Shown here: positions 1 through 7,700 of the stretch, piece after piece | How positions within the stretch are numbered: position 1 is the first letter of the stretch | How the letters are laid out: each line of letters begins with the position of its first letter | NCBI GenBank assembly: GCA_902492105.1 | Contig: CABUKD010000030.1 | Span: 1 to 26,338 of the forward strand | DNA: 26,338 nucleotides | Direction: 5' to 3' | Source: an uncultured Clostridium sp. | GTDB taxonomy: Bacteria > Bacillota > Clostridia > TANB77 > CAG-508 | Notes under the pieces: model-generated | Seen by the model: the letters and a program-made list of their open reading frames with translations, nothing else | What the model was told of the DNA's origin: nothing | Databases searched by the model: none | Program-made: the position numbers and the translations under genes

Positions 1-1381
1 CTGCTAAATCTGGTGTGTTTACTCCTTTTTCTTCACTAAAACTTCCATCTGCTACTACTTTCTTTTCTACGGTTACTGCATTTGATATGCTTTCTGTTTT
101 ATTTCCTGCTATGTCTACTGTTAGCACATGTAAATAATAAGTCCCCGCTGTTGTTGCTGTTAAGTTAATCGTTTGTCCATTACTGCTAAAACTTCCTCCT
201 GTATAACTTCCTTCTTCTGTTCCTATTGGTGTATTTGTTGTATTATATACCCATTTACAATTGGTAATTGCTACTCCACTTTCCTTATCTGTATGGGTTA
301 CCGTTGCTGTTATACTTTCCCCTTCTTTTGCGGTTTGTGAACTTAACGTTATTTGTGCAATCTGTGGCTCTAAATCTTCTTTAACATCTATACTTGTATA
401 ATCTGTTATATTGGTTCCATCACTTAATACGGCAAATAAGGTATCTCCATATTTTAGCCCTGTTATTCCTTCTTCATCTTTATATGGTTTATATACTTCT
501 CCTATGGTATTTACTTGATATAATATTTCTGCATTTGCTACATCTGTTTCTAAATAAATCGTTGCTGTTCCATTATTCCATACTGTTTCTCCTTTTTGTC
601 TTATTGTTCCTTTTAGTTCTCCTATTAGTACTTCTATTTCTTTTTCTGTTGTTCCATTTTCATTGGTTGCTTCTACTTTTATTTCATAAGTTGTTTTGTC
701 TGTTAAACCGCTTATACTTGCTGTTAATTCTGTTGTATCTCCTTTTAACAATTGATAATCTTCATCTGGTGCTTCTTTTATTTTGTAATAATAGTTTAAG
801 CTTCCTCCATTTAATCTACTTACACTTACTTGTAGTTCTACACTATTGGTTGTTTGGCTTATTACTTTTATCTCATTGATATATGGCAATAGTTTGTCTT
901 CTTTTCCTATATAATCTACTTCTACATCATCATATTCATTAATATGAATTTGGAATTTATATCCTTCTGGTACAGTAATTATATAGTTCCCACTCTCATC
1001 TACTTTTTCTACATCTGTTTCTTTATTATTAATAATTTTAGCATCTTGCATATCTTGCCATAAGTCATCTACTGTTACACTATCATCTAATGCTCTATTG
1101 AGTGACCAATTTATTCCTACGATTCCTATTCTATCTTTATATGTTTGTATTAATTGTTGGTCTTTTGCTTTATTAGCTAAATTAATTATCCCTCCATCTC
1201 CTAATGTTGTTTGGATTGTGATTCCTGCCAATATTAACATTACTACTATAGTTACTACTAAGGCGATTAAGGTAATTCCTTGATTATTTTTTTCTAATAA
1301 TTTGCCTTCTTTTTGTCGATTGCTACTAACACTATTTTTCTCATTCTTTTCTTTCCATCTTATTTCTTGTACATCTTTCAT
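1..1381 (-). CDS. Partial pseudopilin-like surface protein with fibronectin III and Ig-like domains (3' end outside window)
   Basis: The frame is open without a stop from the ATG at 1381 to the window edge, giving at least 460 residues. A charged leader of about 34 residues is followed by NNQGITLIALVVTIVVM, a prepilin-like class III signal: Gly35 as cleavage site, then a hydrophobic helix (about 36-57). The usual Glu5 of mature pilins is absent; the mature protein would start ITLIA. After a linker, residues about 165-255 read as a fibronectin type III domain (PYINEIKV ... SGLTDKTTYEIKVEATNENG). Ig-like repeats follow, including a region ending VDIAGNKTESISNAV near the edge. The start is supported by AGAAGGG about 11 nt upstream. 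Family knowledge: large proteins with this helix are common in gut Clostridia and are annotated as type II secretion/prepilin proteins. Surface adhesion is inference. No pilin assembly genes lie in the window. Confidence 0.75.
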   Translation of the reverse strand, partial: MKDVQEIRWKEKNEKNSVSSNRQKEGKLLEKNNQGITLIALVVTIVVMLILAGITIQTTLGDGGIINLANKAKDQQLIQTYKDRIGIVGINWSLNRALDDSVTVDDLWQDMQDAKIINNKETDVEKVDESGNYIITVPEGYKFQIHINEYDDVEVDYIGKEDKLLPYINEIKVISQTTNSVELQVSVSRLNGGSLNYYYKIKEAPDEDYQLLKGDTTELTASISGLTDKTTYEIKVEATNENGTTEKEIEVLIGELKGTIRQKGETVWNNGTATIYLETDVANAEILYQVNTIGEVYKPYKDEEGITGLKYGDTLFAVLSDGTNITDYTSIDVKEDLEPQIAQITLSSQTAKEGESITATVTHTDKESGVAITNCKWVYNTTNTPIGTEEGSYTGGSFSSNGQTINLTATTAGTYYLHVLTVDIAGNKTESISNAVTVEKKVVADGSFSEEKGVNTPDLA

Positions 1382-1537
1382 ATTTTTTCATTCCCTTCTA
1401 AGGCACAGTTCTAGTCTTAAAAACTGTAATTATTTTTTAAACTTTTTTTCTTTTTTATTTTCTTCCATTATTTCTAGAATTCATTTTTTATTTTTTGTTT
1501 TTCTTATTCTTTCCTTTTTATTTTTTAACACAAAATT

Positions 1538-1573
1538 AAGATGAATCACACCTTTTTAGGCATAATCCATCTT
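1538..1573. terminator. Imperfect hairpin, possible terminator
   Basis: Arms 1538-1552 and 1559-1573 pair at 11 of 15 positions around a T-rich loop. The strongest part is AAGATG/CATCTT at the base. A T6 run follows on the + strand, but no + strand gene feeds it. On the minus strand it lies about 245 nt after the UPF0182 stop and is followed only by a short T4 run. Function is uncertain. Confidence 0.3.
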
Positions 1574-1652
1574 TTTTATTTTGATATGTTAAATATAATT
1601 TTTGTACAACAAATAAAACTAAATTTTCGTTAGTTATTGGTTTAAATTCTAG

Positions 1653-1672
1653 CTCTCTCTCTCTCTCTCTCT
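1653..1672. repeat. (CT)10 dinucleotide microsatellite
   Basis: Ten uninterrupted CT units lie in non-coding DNA 272 bp before the start codon of the pseudopilin-like gene (they read as GA units on its sense strand). It is the only long dinucleotide run noticed in the window. Confidence 0.9.
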
Positions 1673-1817
1673 TAGTATTTCAACGGTTTCCACTTTTATC
1701 CTCTTTTCCTTTATTTTCTATTTTATTACTATTTTTAGTATAAATTCATTTCTTCTTATTTTTAATAGTTTCTATTATAATTTTGTTATTACATTTTTTG
1801 TTATTATATTTGCAAGT

Positions 1818-4800
1818 TTAATTATTCATATTATTAACAGTATTAACAAAAATATTATTACTTAAATCATTGCCTTGTTCATTTGTTAGACTATTAAATA
1901 ATAAAGTATTCTGTTCGTCGTTTAAAATACCATTTTGCTGAATTTCGTTTTGTGCTTGGTGTTCCGTTTCTTGTTTTTGTTGTTCTTTTAGTAGTTCTTC
2001 TAACTTAGTAATTAATTCTTGTAATCTAGCCATATCTTTTCCTGCCATTTCCCAGTTATTATTTTGGTTAGAATCTTGTAAGTTTTTATTAGCTTTTATA
2101 ATGGCTTCTATTACACCATTAATATCATCTGTATTTTCTACTTCGATATCTACTGCATATTGTGATACTAAATTATTTAATGCTTCTGCTAATGTATCAC
2201 CAATAGCCACCTTATTTCCAGATGCCACTACTACCTTTTTTAGAACTGGGGTAGAATTTTCTTCATTCATAAATTCTTGGTAAATAGGTTCTACATAAAG
2301 TAAACTATTATTAATTGGAATAACTATCATATTTTTTGTAATTCTAGTTCCTGTTACATTTAGACTTTCTATTTCAGATGCAATTCTTTCATCTTGTGCT
2401 AGTTGAGTATCTATTTGCATTGGACCTAATACATTACTATCTGTTGGATATTTATATAATGTTAAACTTGGCTGACCATTTTCGTACCTGCCTACTAAAT
2501 AAGCTGTTAAATTTTGCTTTTGATATGGTGTAAATGGTAGTACCAATCCTAATGTAGCTTCATGATTATCTATTGTTTTTACCATAGTATAATATGGTGT
2601 AATTTCTGTTCCTACTTTTGTTAAGGTTTTACTTGTATTTTGTGTAGCAACATCCCAAATATCGTCTCCACGGTAAAGTACATCAGTTTGAATATTATGG
2701 TATCTTTCCATAATTTCGGCTTGAATACTATATAAAAATTCTGGATAAATAAATTGGCTACTAATATCTTCTGAAATTGCTTCTTCTTTGTCTACAAATA
2801 AGTCTTTATAGATTTTTTGATATGCCATAATAATTGGATCGTTTCTATCTGTAATATAATACTTAATGGTTCCATCATAAGCATCTATTAGCACTTTTAC
2901 AGAATTTCTAATATAATTAATATCTGTTTTGTCTAATATATTTTCTCCTTGCAATGTTAGTCTTTGAGAATATGGATAATAACTAGAAGTAGTATAACCA
3001 TCTAATACCCATACTAATTTGCCTTCTTGTGTTACTACTAAATATGGATTTTCATCATACATAATATATGGCATTAAAGTTTTTGCTCTTTCAATAATAT
3101 TACGATTAATTAAAATTTTGCTATTGGCATCTACATTTCCAGAAAAGGCTAATTTTAAGTCTTTTTCTTTAATTGCCAAAATCAATCTGTCAATAAAGTT
3201 TAAGTTTAATCCTGCATTTCCTTCATATACATTTTCTGCATTTTCCGCTGTAGTAGAAGTAGTAATTGGATAATCAAATTCTTTTGTTTGGCTATTATTG
3301 GTTACTACGGTATCATTCGTTTCTAGTCCAAAATAGATTCTTGGCTCTGTAATAGATATCACATCATTTTGACTATTATTAAATCCTTTTTGTATATGAT
3401 TTAAGTTTCCTTTTTCATCTACAGATGTTGCAGAAGTAACAATAACACCATAGCCATGTGTATACTCATAAGTTTTGTTGTTATAAGTTCCAGTAGAATT
3501 TGTAATTTCTCTTGGAGAAACATATACTAAATTTGAGGTTCCATTAATAGTATACTTTGCTATTGAAGTAGTACGATAGGTATAATATCCTTTGCTAGTT
3601 TGTAATACATTTAAATCTTTTAAAACTGTTTCTGGTGTTGCAATTACAATATTATCTACTACTGTTTGATTTTGATTTAATGTTTCTTCTGTAATAGTTT
3701 CATTTTCTCCTAAATTTACTTCTTCTATATTAATTCCATAAGCTTGTTTGGTAGAGTCAATATTAGCTTGGATATATGTTTGTTGTTTGTCTAATTCATT
3801 TTGTCCGACAAAAATAAGTTCAAATCCTACCAAAACTACTAACATAAGTACTAAATACACTGGTACAATTGCTAAAGAAGTAATAACCTTTTTAGTATTT
3901 TCTTTTTTGAAATAATGGACTGCCATTAAAATAGAAATCACAATAACAGCAGATAAAATACGGTAACCCCATAATTTAATGGTTACTTCTGAAATACCAG
4001 CTCCCCAAAGGGAATATGATGTTCCATCTTGTAATGTTAAGAATTTTTGAATTCCTACATTTTGAGTTTCAATAAATATCATACTTGCAAGTAAAAATGC
4101 AATTACAATAATATTAGTGCAAGCTTGTTTTAATAAAATACTTTTCTTTAAAGTTTCTCTACTAATACCATCAAAATAATAATTAAATGCAATAATATAA
4201 TATAAAGCAGAGTAAATTGTTAAACCTACTGCTATTGCTAATAAGTATACTATCATAAATTGCATAAATGGCTGTACAAATATAAAGAAACTAATGTCAT
4301 AGCCTAATACTGGATCTGCTATGCCAAATCCTGTTGCATTCATACATAACATTAGCTTGTCTATCATCATATTAGTAACATAAAAACTAATGATAATAGA
4401 ACCAATTAATGCAATAGATTTGTTAAGCATTTTAGGCATTGGTCTTTTTTCTTCTTCAAAAAAAGGTTTTAATCCTTTTTGAATTCTGCGGTTTGTCCAA
4501 TAAATTAATAAAAACAGTACAATAAAGTTGATACCAAAGGTTAAAAATTGGTAAGATAAATTTTGCCAAAAAATACTTAAATATTGCTCTCCTAATTCTA
4601 ATGTTTCTATGTAATCTCCACGATAAATGGCATAGCCTACTATAACTGCTATAAGTAAAAAGGCAAGTACAATCCATTTTCTTTTTTTATTTTTTACTGT
4701 TTTTCTGCTTTTTGAATTTATGGTAGTTTCTTCTTTATTGATATTTTCTACTTTTTCGTTTTGATTTGTTGTATCTTCTTTTGTATTTTTAATTTGGTTT

Positions 4801-4850
4801 TGTGCATTATTTTTTGATTGTTCTTGATTTTTCTTTTCCTCTGGGTTCAT
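1818..4850 (-). CDS. UPF0182 family integral membrane protein
   Basis: This 1010-residue protein belongs to the UPF0182 family, whose biochemical role is unknown. A polar N-terminal tail rich in Asn, Gln, Lys and Glu (1-57) precedes about seven hydrophobic segments (roughly 58-77, 100-118, 143-163, 185-212, 245-262, 295-313, 323-350). Family-like motifs are ADPVLGYDISFFIF after the third segment and QQTYIQANIDSTKQAYGI at the start of the large soluble part. That part (about 355-920) would lie outside the membrane. The C-terminus has a Glu/Gln/Lys coiled-coil-like stretch (about 925-965) and an Asn-rich tail. Length is close to other members. The start is fixed by AAGGAGG five bases before the ATG. 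The gene follows ftsY on the same strand with a 125-bp gap, so co-transcription is possible. No clear terminator follows the stop. Confidence 0.88.
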   Translation of the reverse strand: MNPEEKKNQEQSKNNAQNQIKNTKEDTTNQNEKVENINKEETTINSKSRKTVKNKKRKWIVLAFLLIAVIVGYAIYRGDYIETLELGEQYLSIFWQNLSYQFLTFGINFIVLFLLIYWTNRRIQKGLKPFFEEEKRPMPKMLNKSIALIGSIIISFYVTNMMIDKLMLCMNATGFGIADPVLGYDISFFIFVQPFMQFMIVYLLAIAVGLTIYSALYYIIAFNYYFDGISRETLKKSILLKQACTNIIVIAFLLASMIFIETQNVGIQKFLTLQDGTSYSLWGAGISEVTIKLWGYRILSAVIVISILMAVHYFKKENTKKVITSLAIVPVYLVLMLVVLVGFELIFVGQNELDKQQTYIQANIDSTKQAYGINIEEVNLGENETITEETLNQNQTVVDNIVIATPETVLKDLNVLQTSKGYYTYRTTSIAKYTINGTSNLVYVSPREITNSTGTYNNKTYEYTHGYGVIVTSATSVDEKGNLNHIQKGFNNSQNDVISITEPRIYFGLETNDTVVTNNSQTKEFDYPITTSTTAENAENVYEGNAGLNLNFIDRLILAIKEKDLKLAFSGNVDANSKILINRNIIERAKTLMPYIMYDENPYLVVTQEGKLVWVLDGYTTSSYYPYSQRLTLQGENILDKTDINYIRNSVKVLIDAYDGTIKYYITDRNDPIIMAYQKIYKDLFVDKEEAISEDISSQFIYPEFLYSIQAEIMERYHNIQTDVLYRGDDIWDVATQNTSKTLTKVGTEITPYYTMVKTIDNHEATLGLVLPFTPYQKQNLTAYLVGRYENGQPSLTLYKYPTDSNVLGPMQIDTQLAQDERIASEIESLNVTGTRITKNMIVIPINNSLLYVEPIYQEFMNEENSTPVLKKVVVASGNKVAIGDTLAEALNNLVSQYAVDIEVENTDDINGVIEAIIKANKNLQDSNQNNNWEMAGKDMARLQELITKLEELLKEQQKQETEHQAQNEIQQNGILNDEQNTLLFNSLTNEQGNDLSNNIFVNTVNNMNN

Positions 4851-4975
4851 TTTAGCCTCCTTAAGAAAATTTATTTTTAAATTTTTATTGATAAACAGAT
4901 AATTATCTTATTACCTATTATCCTTTACTTTTGTTTCACTCTTTTACAAATTATTAATATAAATGAAAAATACTA

Positions 4976-5881
4976 TTAAATTAATGCTTTTACAAAGTCA
5001 CTACTATTGAAAATTTCCATGTCATCTATTTGTTCTCCAACTCCTACAAATTTAACAGGCATTTTGTTTTCTGCTACAATACCAATTACGACTCCACCTT
5101 TTGCTGTTCCATCTAATTTGGTTAAAATAATGCCATTAATATCTACTGTTTCTTTAAAAGCTTTTACTTGTTGAATTGCATTTTGGCCAGTAGTAGCATC
5201 TAATACCATTAATACTTCTTTTGAAGCATCTGGCAATTCTTTATCTATTACTTTTTTTATTTTTACTAATTCATCCATTAAATATTTTTTATTGTGTAAT
5301 CTTCCTGCTGTATCACAAATTAAAACATCTGCATTTTTTTGTTTGGTAATTTGAATAGCATCATACACTACAGAAGCGGGATCTGCTCCTTCTTCCTTTT
5401 TTACCATATCGCATCCTGCACGATTTGCCCAAATTTCAAGTTGTTCTACTGCTGCTGCACGGAAAGTATCTGCTGCTGCAATAACTACTTTTTTTCCATC
5501 TTTTTTAAGACGATTTGCAATTTTACCAATAGAAGTAGTTTTTCCTACTCCATTTACTCCTACTACTAAAATAACAGAAGGAGTAGTTTGTAAGTTTAGG
5601 CTATTATCTACTTCATCTAGAATTTCCTTAATTTCAGTTCTTAGAGCTTCTCTTACACCTTGTTCATCTTCTATTTTTTCTTTTTTTACTCTATTTCTTA
5701 AGTTAGCAATAATTTTAGTAGATGTTTCTACTCCTACATCTGACATAATAAGAGCTTCTTCTAGTTCTTCTAATAATTCTTCGTCTACTTTACGAAAATT
5801 GCTAAATACATTATTTATTTTTTCATCAAAAGAATTTTTGGTTTTACTTAAACCTTGTTTTAACTTTTCAAAAAATCCCAT
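4976..5881 (-). CDS. ftsY: Signal recognition particle receptor FtsY
   Basis: FtsY is the membrane-associated GTPase that receives SRP-bound ribosomes and hands nascent membrane proteins to SecYEG. The 301-residue protein is a short Firmicutes-type FtsY lacking the long acidic A domain. It begins with the amphipathic MGFFEKLKQGLSKTK helix, then the N domain (about 20-90) and the G domain. GTPase motifs are GVNGVGKT (108-115), DTFRAAA (138-144), DTAGRLHNK (190-198) and TKLDGTAKGG (254-263). It ends at the usual GVGEQIDDMEIFN segment plus a short tail. AAAGGA lies ten bases before the ATG. Ffh is not in the window. A sigma-A-like promoter lies at 5918-5946, right beside a REP-like repeat pair. 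Confidence 0.97.
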   Translation of the reverse strand: MGFFEKLKQGLSKTKNSFDEKINNVFSNFRKVDEELLEELEEALIMSDVGVETSTKIIANLRNRVKKEKIEDEQGVREALRTEIKEILDEVDNSLNLQTTPSVILVVGVNGVGKTTSIGKIANRLKKDGKKVVIAAADTFRAAAVEQLEIWANRAGCDMVKKEEGADPASVVYDAIQITKQKNADVLICDTAGRLHNKKYLMDELVKIKKVIDKELPDASKEVLMVLDATTGQNAIQQVKAFKETVDINGIILTKLDGTAKGGVVIGIVAENKMPVKFVGVGEQIDDMEIFNSSDFVKALI

Positions 5882-5917
5882 TTGTTTTGCATCCTTTCTA
5901 TTTTTTCCTACTATATA

Positions 5918-5946
5918 TTTATACCAAAAATTAACAAAAAAAGCAA
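5918..5946 (-). promoter_or_regulatory. Candidate sigma-A promoter of ftsY
   Basis: On the minus strand TTGCTT and TATAAA are separated by exactly 17 bp, and a TGG precedes the -10 box, giving an extended -10. The -35 is weak (three of six). The REP-like pair begins only 13 bp further upstream. Confidence 0.45.
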
Positions 5947-5958
5947 GTGTCAGTCAAG

Positions 5959-6031
5959 TTGTCAATGGGGACGGAGATTATTGACAACTTTTTTTATAAA
6001 TATTGTCAAAATTCTCCGTCCCCACTGACAA
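5959..6031. repeat. Head-to-head pair of REP-like palindromic repeats
   Basis: Two 29-bp units face each other: 5959-5987 on the + strand and 6003-6031 on the minus strand. Each has TTGTCA at one end, TGACAA at the other and the core TGGGGACGGAGA between, so each unit folds by itself (TTGTCAA pairs with TTGACAA) and the pair forms a larger cruciform. The units agree at about 26 of 29 positions. A third near-identical unit is at 23972-24000. The pair sits between the ftsY promoter and the stop codon of the gene ending at 6039. The layout resembles REP/BIME elements mobilised by RAYT-type transposases; no such transposase is in the window. Confidence 0.85.
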
Positions 6032-6038
6032 TTTACAA

Positions 6039-6515
6039 TTACCTTCCAAAGTACAAAATCCATTTTGTTGTACTTAGGTTAATTTTTTCCTCCTTCAATT
6101 CCTTAATTTGTGCATTATTTTTAGTATAAATTTCTAATTGTTTCTGCACTAAAGAATCGGATTTGAGTTCAGGAAATAATGTAATTAAAGTAATTGAGCT
6201 ATCTTCTGGTTTTAACCCACTAAATGTATCTTGCTCATGTTCTAGGTATTCTTGTACAATTCTGTCAATATCTTGTTTGATTTTTTTGTTTTCTTCTTGG
6301 TACATTACAATTTTGGCATCGATTGCAGGTTCCGATGCTATTTTGATAGCATTCTTCCAAATTGCTATCAATGAAGAAGCAATAAGGAAGCCACATACAC
6401 AAGCCATCAATGTAAAAAAACCAAAATCATGCCGAGGATTACATGGATATTTGACTCTTAATAGCAAGAATGCAACAAAAGCAATTATCAAAATGGCTAA
6501 AAGCAAAATAAGCAT
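6039..6515 (-). CDS. Phage-type small membrane protein with coiled coil, function unknown
   Basis: The 158-residue protein has two N-terminal hydrophobic segments (about 1-19 and 31-51), the second followed by a long charged helical region (about 65-150) that looks like coiled coil. It ends TKWILYFGR. A tail of the type KIKELKE...WWLYFG is typical of small hypothetical proteins in Firmicutes phages and prophages, so the family link is by memory of that pattern, not by search. GAGGAGG lies seven bases before the ATG. A perfect-consensus promoter and a 16-bp palindrome lie upstream. The stop codon is eight bases from a REP-like unit. It is divergent from the Fic gene. It may be a prophage remnant or part of a small toxin-type islet; no enzymatic motif is visible. 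Confidence 0.75.
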   Translation of the reverse strand: MLILLLAILIIAFVAFLLLRVKYPCNPRHDFGFFTLMACVCGFLIASSLIAIWKNAIKIASEPAIDAKIVMYQEENKKIKQDIDRIVQEYLEHEQDTFSGLKPEDSSITLITLFPELKSDSLVQKQLEIYTKNNAQIKELKEEKINLSTTKWILYFGR

Positions 6516-6596
6516 ATATTTTCCTCCTCAAAATAGTTATTTTACAATAGCTGTTTATTATAACCTGTGTAGAAAAACAGGAGTATAAAAGTTAAG

Positions 6597-6612
6597 TCTA
6601 GTATATACTAGA
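6597..6612. promoter_or_regulatory. Operator-like 16-bp perfect palindrome
   Basis: TCTAGTATATACTAGA is a perfect inverted repeat starting about 10 bp after the -10 box of the minus-strand promoter, so it covers the expected transcription start and first transcribed bases. A related ACTAGA half-site lies in the promoter spacer (about 6629-6634). This geometry suits a repressor site. Confidence 0.55.
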
Positions 6613-6621
6613 ACAATATTT

Positions 6622-6650
6622 ATTATACTCTAGTAAACATAATTTGTCAA
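6622..6650 (-). promoter_or_regulatory. Consensus sigma-A promoter for the phage-type membrane protein gene
   Basis: TTGACA (6650-6645) and TATAAT (6627-6622) on the minus strand are separated by exactly 17 bp, a full match to the sigma-A consensus. The expected start near 6615 leaves a leader of about 100 nt before the ATG at 6515. Confidence 0.8.
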
Positions 6651-6764
6651 TTATAAGTGCTGATAACATCTTATTTCAATTGACCATTTTTATTGACTTT
6701 TCAATTGACAAGCTAAAATTTTATTAAGGAAAAAACTAAAAGTATAGTAATATTAAGCATTTTA

Positions 6765-6773
6765 TGATATAAT
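6765..6773 (+). promoter_or_regulatory. Extended -10 promoter for the Fic gene
   Basis: TGATATAAT gives a perfect TATAAT (6768-6773) with the TGn extension. The matching -35 position has no good hexamer. Upstream, TTGAC occurs three times at 6680, 6693 and 6705, 12-13 bp apart. The start codon follows 38 bp after the -10 box, with TTAGGAG as ribosome binding site. Confidence 0.6.
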
Positions 6774-6811
6774 ATAAGAGTAGTTTTAAAAGAAGTTTAG
6801 GAGTTTTTTAT

Positions 6812-7645
6812 ATGTCTAATGAAGGAAATTATATAATTGAAAATGAAACAACTGATATTACAAAAAAACAAGAATATTGGAATACTGGTATTGGATTAAA
6901 TAAGGTTGATAATTTAGAGCCTTCTAAATATTTATTAGGCCTCGCTCAAAAAAATATTAATGGAGAATTAAAGTATAATGAAGTAGAAAACTTATTAAAA
7001 ACATATTATGAAACGCAAAATTATAAAGATATAAACATTCAAAGAGAAAAAGAATGTGACTTAGTATCCTTAAGAATTGCTCAACTGCTAGAAGATAAAA
7101 GTTTTGGCTTTAGCCCTATCACTTTCAAGAATATTCATAAATATTTATTTAAAGATATTTATGATTTTGCAGGTAATTATAGAAATTATAATATTACCAA
7201 AAAAGAGGAAATTCTTAATGGAGATACTGTTAAATATGTAAATTATCAAGATATCGAAAGTTACTTGGATTATGATTTTAAAGAAGAAAAAGAATTTGAT
7301 TATTCAAAACTAAATAAAGATGAATTGATAAAACATATTGCAAAATTTACTTCAAGTATTTGGCAAGTACACCCTTTTGGAGAAGGTAACACAAGAACAA
7401 CAGCAGTATTTATCGAAAAATATCTTAACAATATAGGATTTAATGTTAATAATGATATGTTTAAAGACCACAGTTTATATTTTAGAAATGCTTTAGTTAG
7501 AAGTAACTATGGAAATATTCCAAAAGGAATTTATCCTACATTTGATTATTTAGTAATGTTTTTTGAAAATCTATTGCAAGGTAAAAGCCACAAATTAAAA
7601 AATAGAGATTTATATATTAAAGAATTATTTGAAAATAACAATTAA
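6812..7645 (+). CDS. Fic/DOC family protein (probable AMP transferase or related)
   Basis: The 277-residue protein carries a Fic core. Residues 187-195 are HPFGEGNTR: His187 would be the catalytic base, Glu191 the metal ligand, and Gly192-Asn193 and Arg195 the nucleotide-binding elements. The classical motif HxFx(D/E)GNGRxxR ends with a second Arg; here that place is Ala198. Upstream family features are FSPITFKNIHKYLFKDIYDFAG (99-121) and a WQVHPF lead-in; downstream are SLYFRNALVR and a conserved C-terminal helix. The N-terminal 65 residues look like a helical regulatory region. I see no clear (S/T)xxxE(G/N) inhibitory motif. Fic enzymes usually transfer AMP to hydroxyl side chains of target proteins; the target here is unknown. 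TTAGGAG lies eight bases before the ATG. The neighbour is a divergent phage-type gene, and tRNA-Thr lies 56 bp downstream on the other strand. Confidence 0.9.
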   Translation: MSNEGNYIIENETTDITKKQEYWNTGIGLNKVDNLEPSKYLLGLAQKNINGELKYNEVENLLKTYYETQNYKDINIQREKECDLVSLRIAQLLEDKSFGFSPITFKNIHKYLFKDIYDFAGNYRNYNITKKEEILNGDTVKYVNYQDIESYLDYDFKEEKEFDYSKLNKDELIKHIAKFTSSIWQVHPFGEGNTRTTAVFIEKYLNNIGFNVNNDMFKDHSLYFRNALVRSNYGNIPKGIYPTFDYLVMFFENLLQGKSHKLKNRDLYIKELFENNN

Positions 7646-7700
7646 AACAATTGTAAAACTAAAAAGCAGTATTAGGAAATATTCCAAGCTTTCATAATAT

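Larger units (their letters stand above)
1382..1817. other. AT-rich intergenic region between the pseudopilin-like gene and the UPF0182 gene
   Basis: This 436-bp stretch has no credible gene on either strand; the + strand frame at 1302-1544 is low-complexity Phe/Leu/Ser with no ribosome binding site. It holds a (CT)10 tract (1653-1672) and an imperfect hairpin at 1538-1573. It must contain the end of the UPF0182 transcript and the start of the pseudopilin-like transcript, both on the minus strand. I find no strong -35/-10 pair and no riboswitch-like core. Confidence 0.6.

Noticed and set aside
394..879. Leu/Phe-rich + strand frame of 161 codons
   Set aside because: It is antisense to the fibronectin III part of the pseudopilin-like gene, has extreme composition and no ribosome binding site.
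5959..6031. CRISPR array or intrinsic terminator
   Set aside because: There are only two units in opposite orientation with no regular spacers, and a third far away, so it is not a CRISPR. The inner T-run is between the units, not after a stem, so termination is not the main reading.
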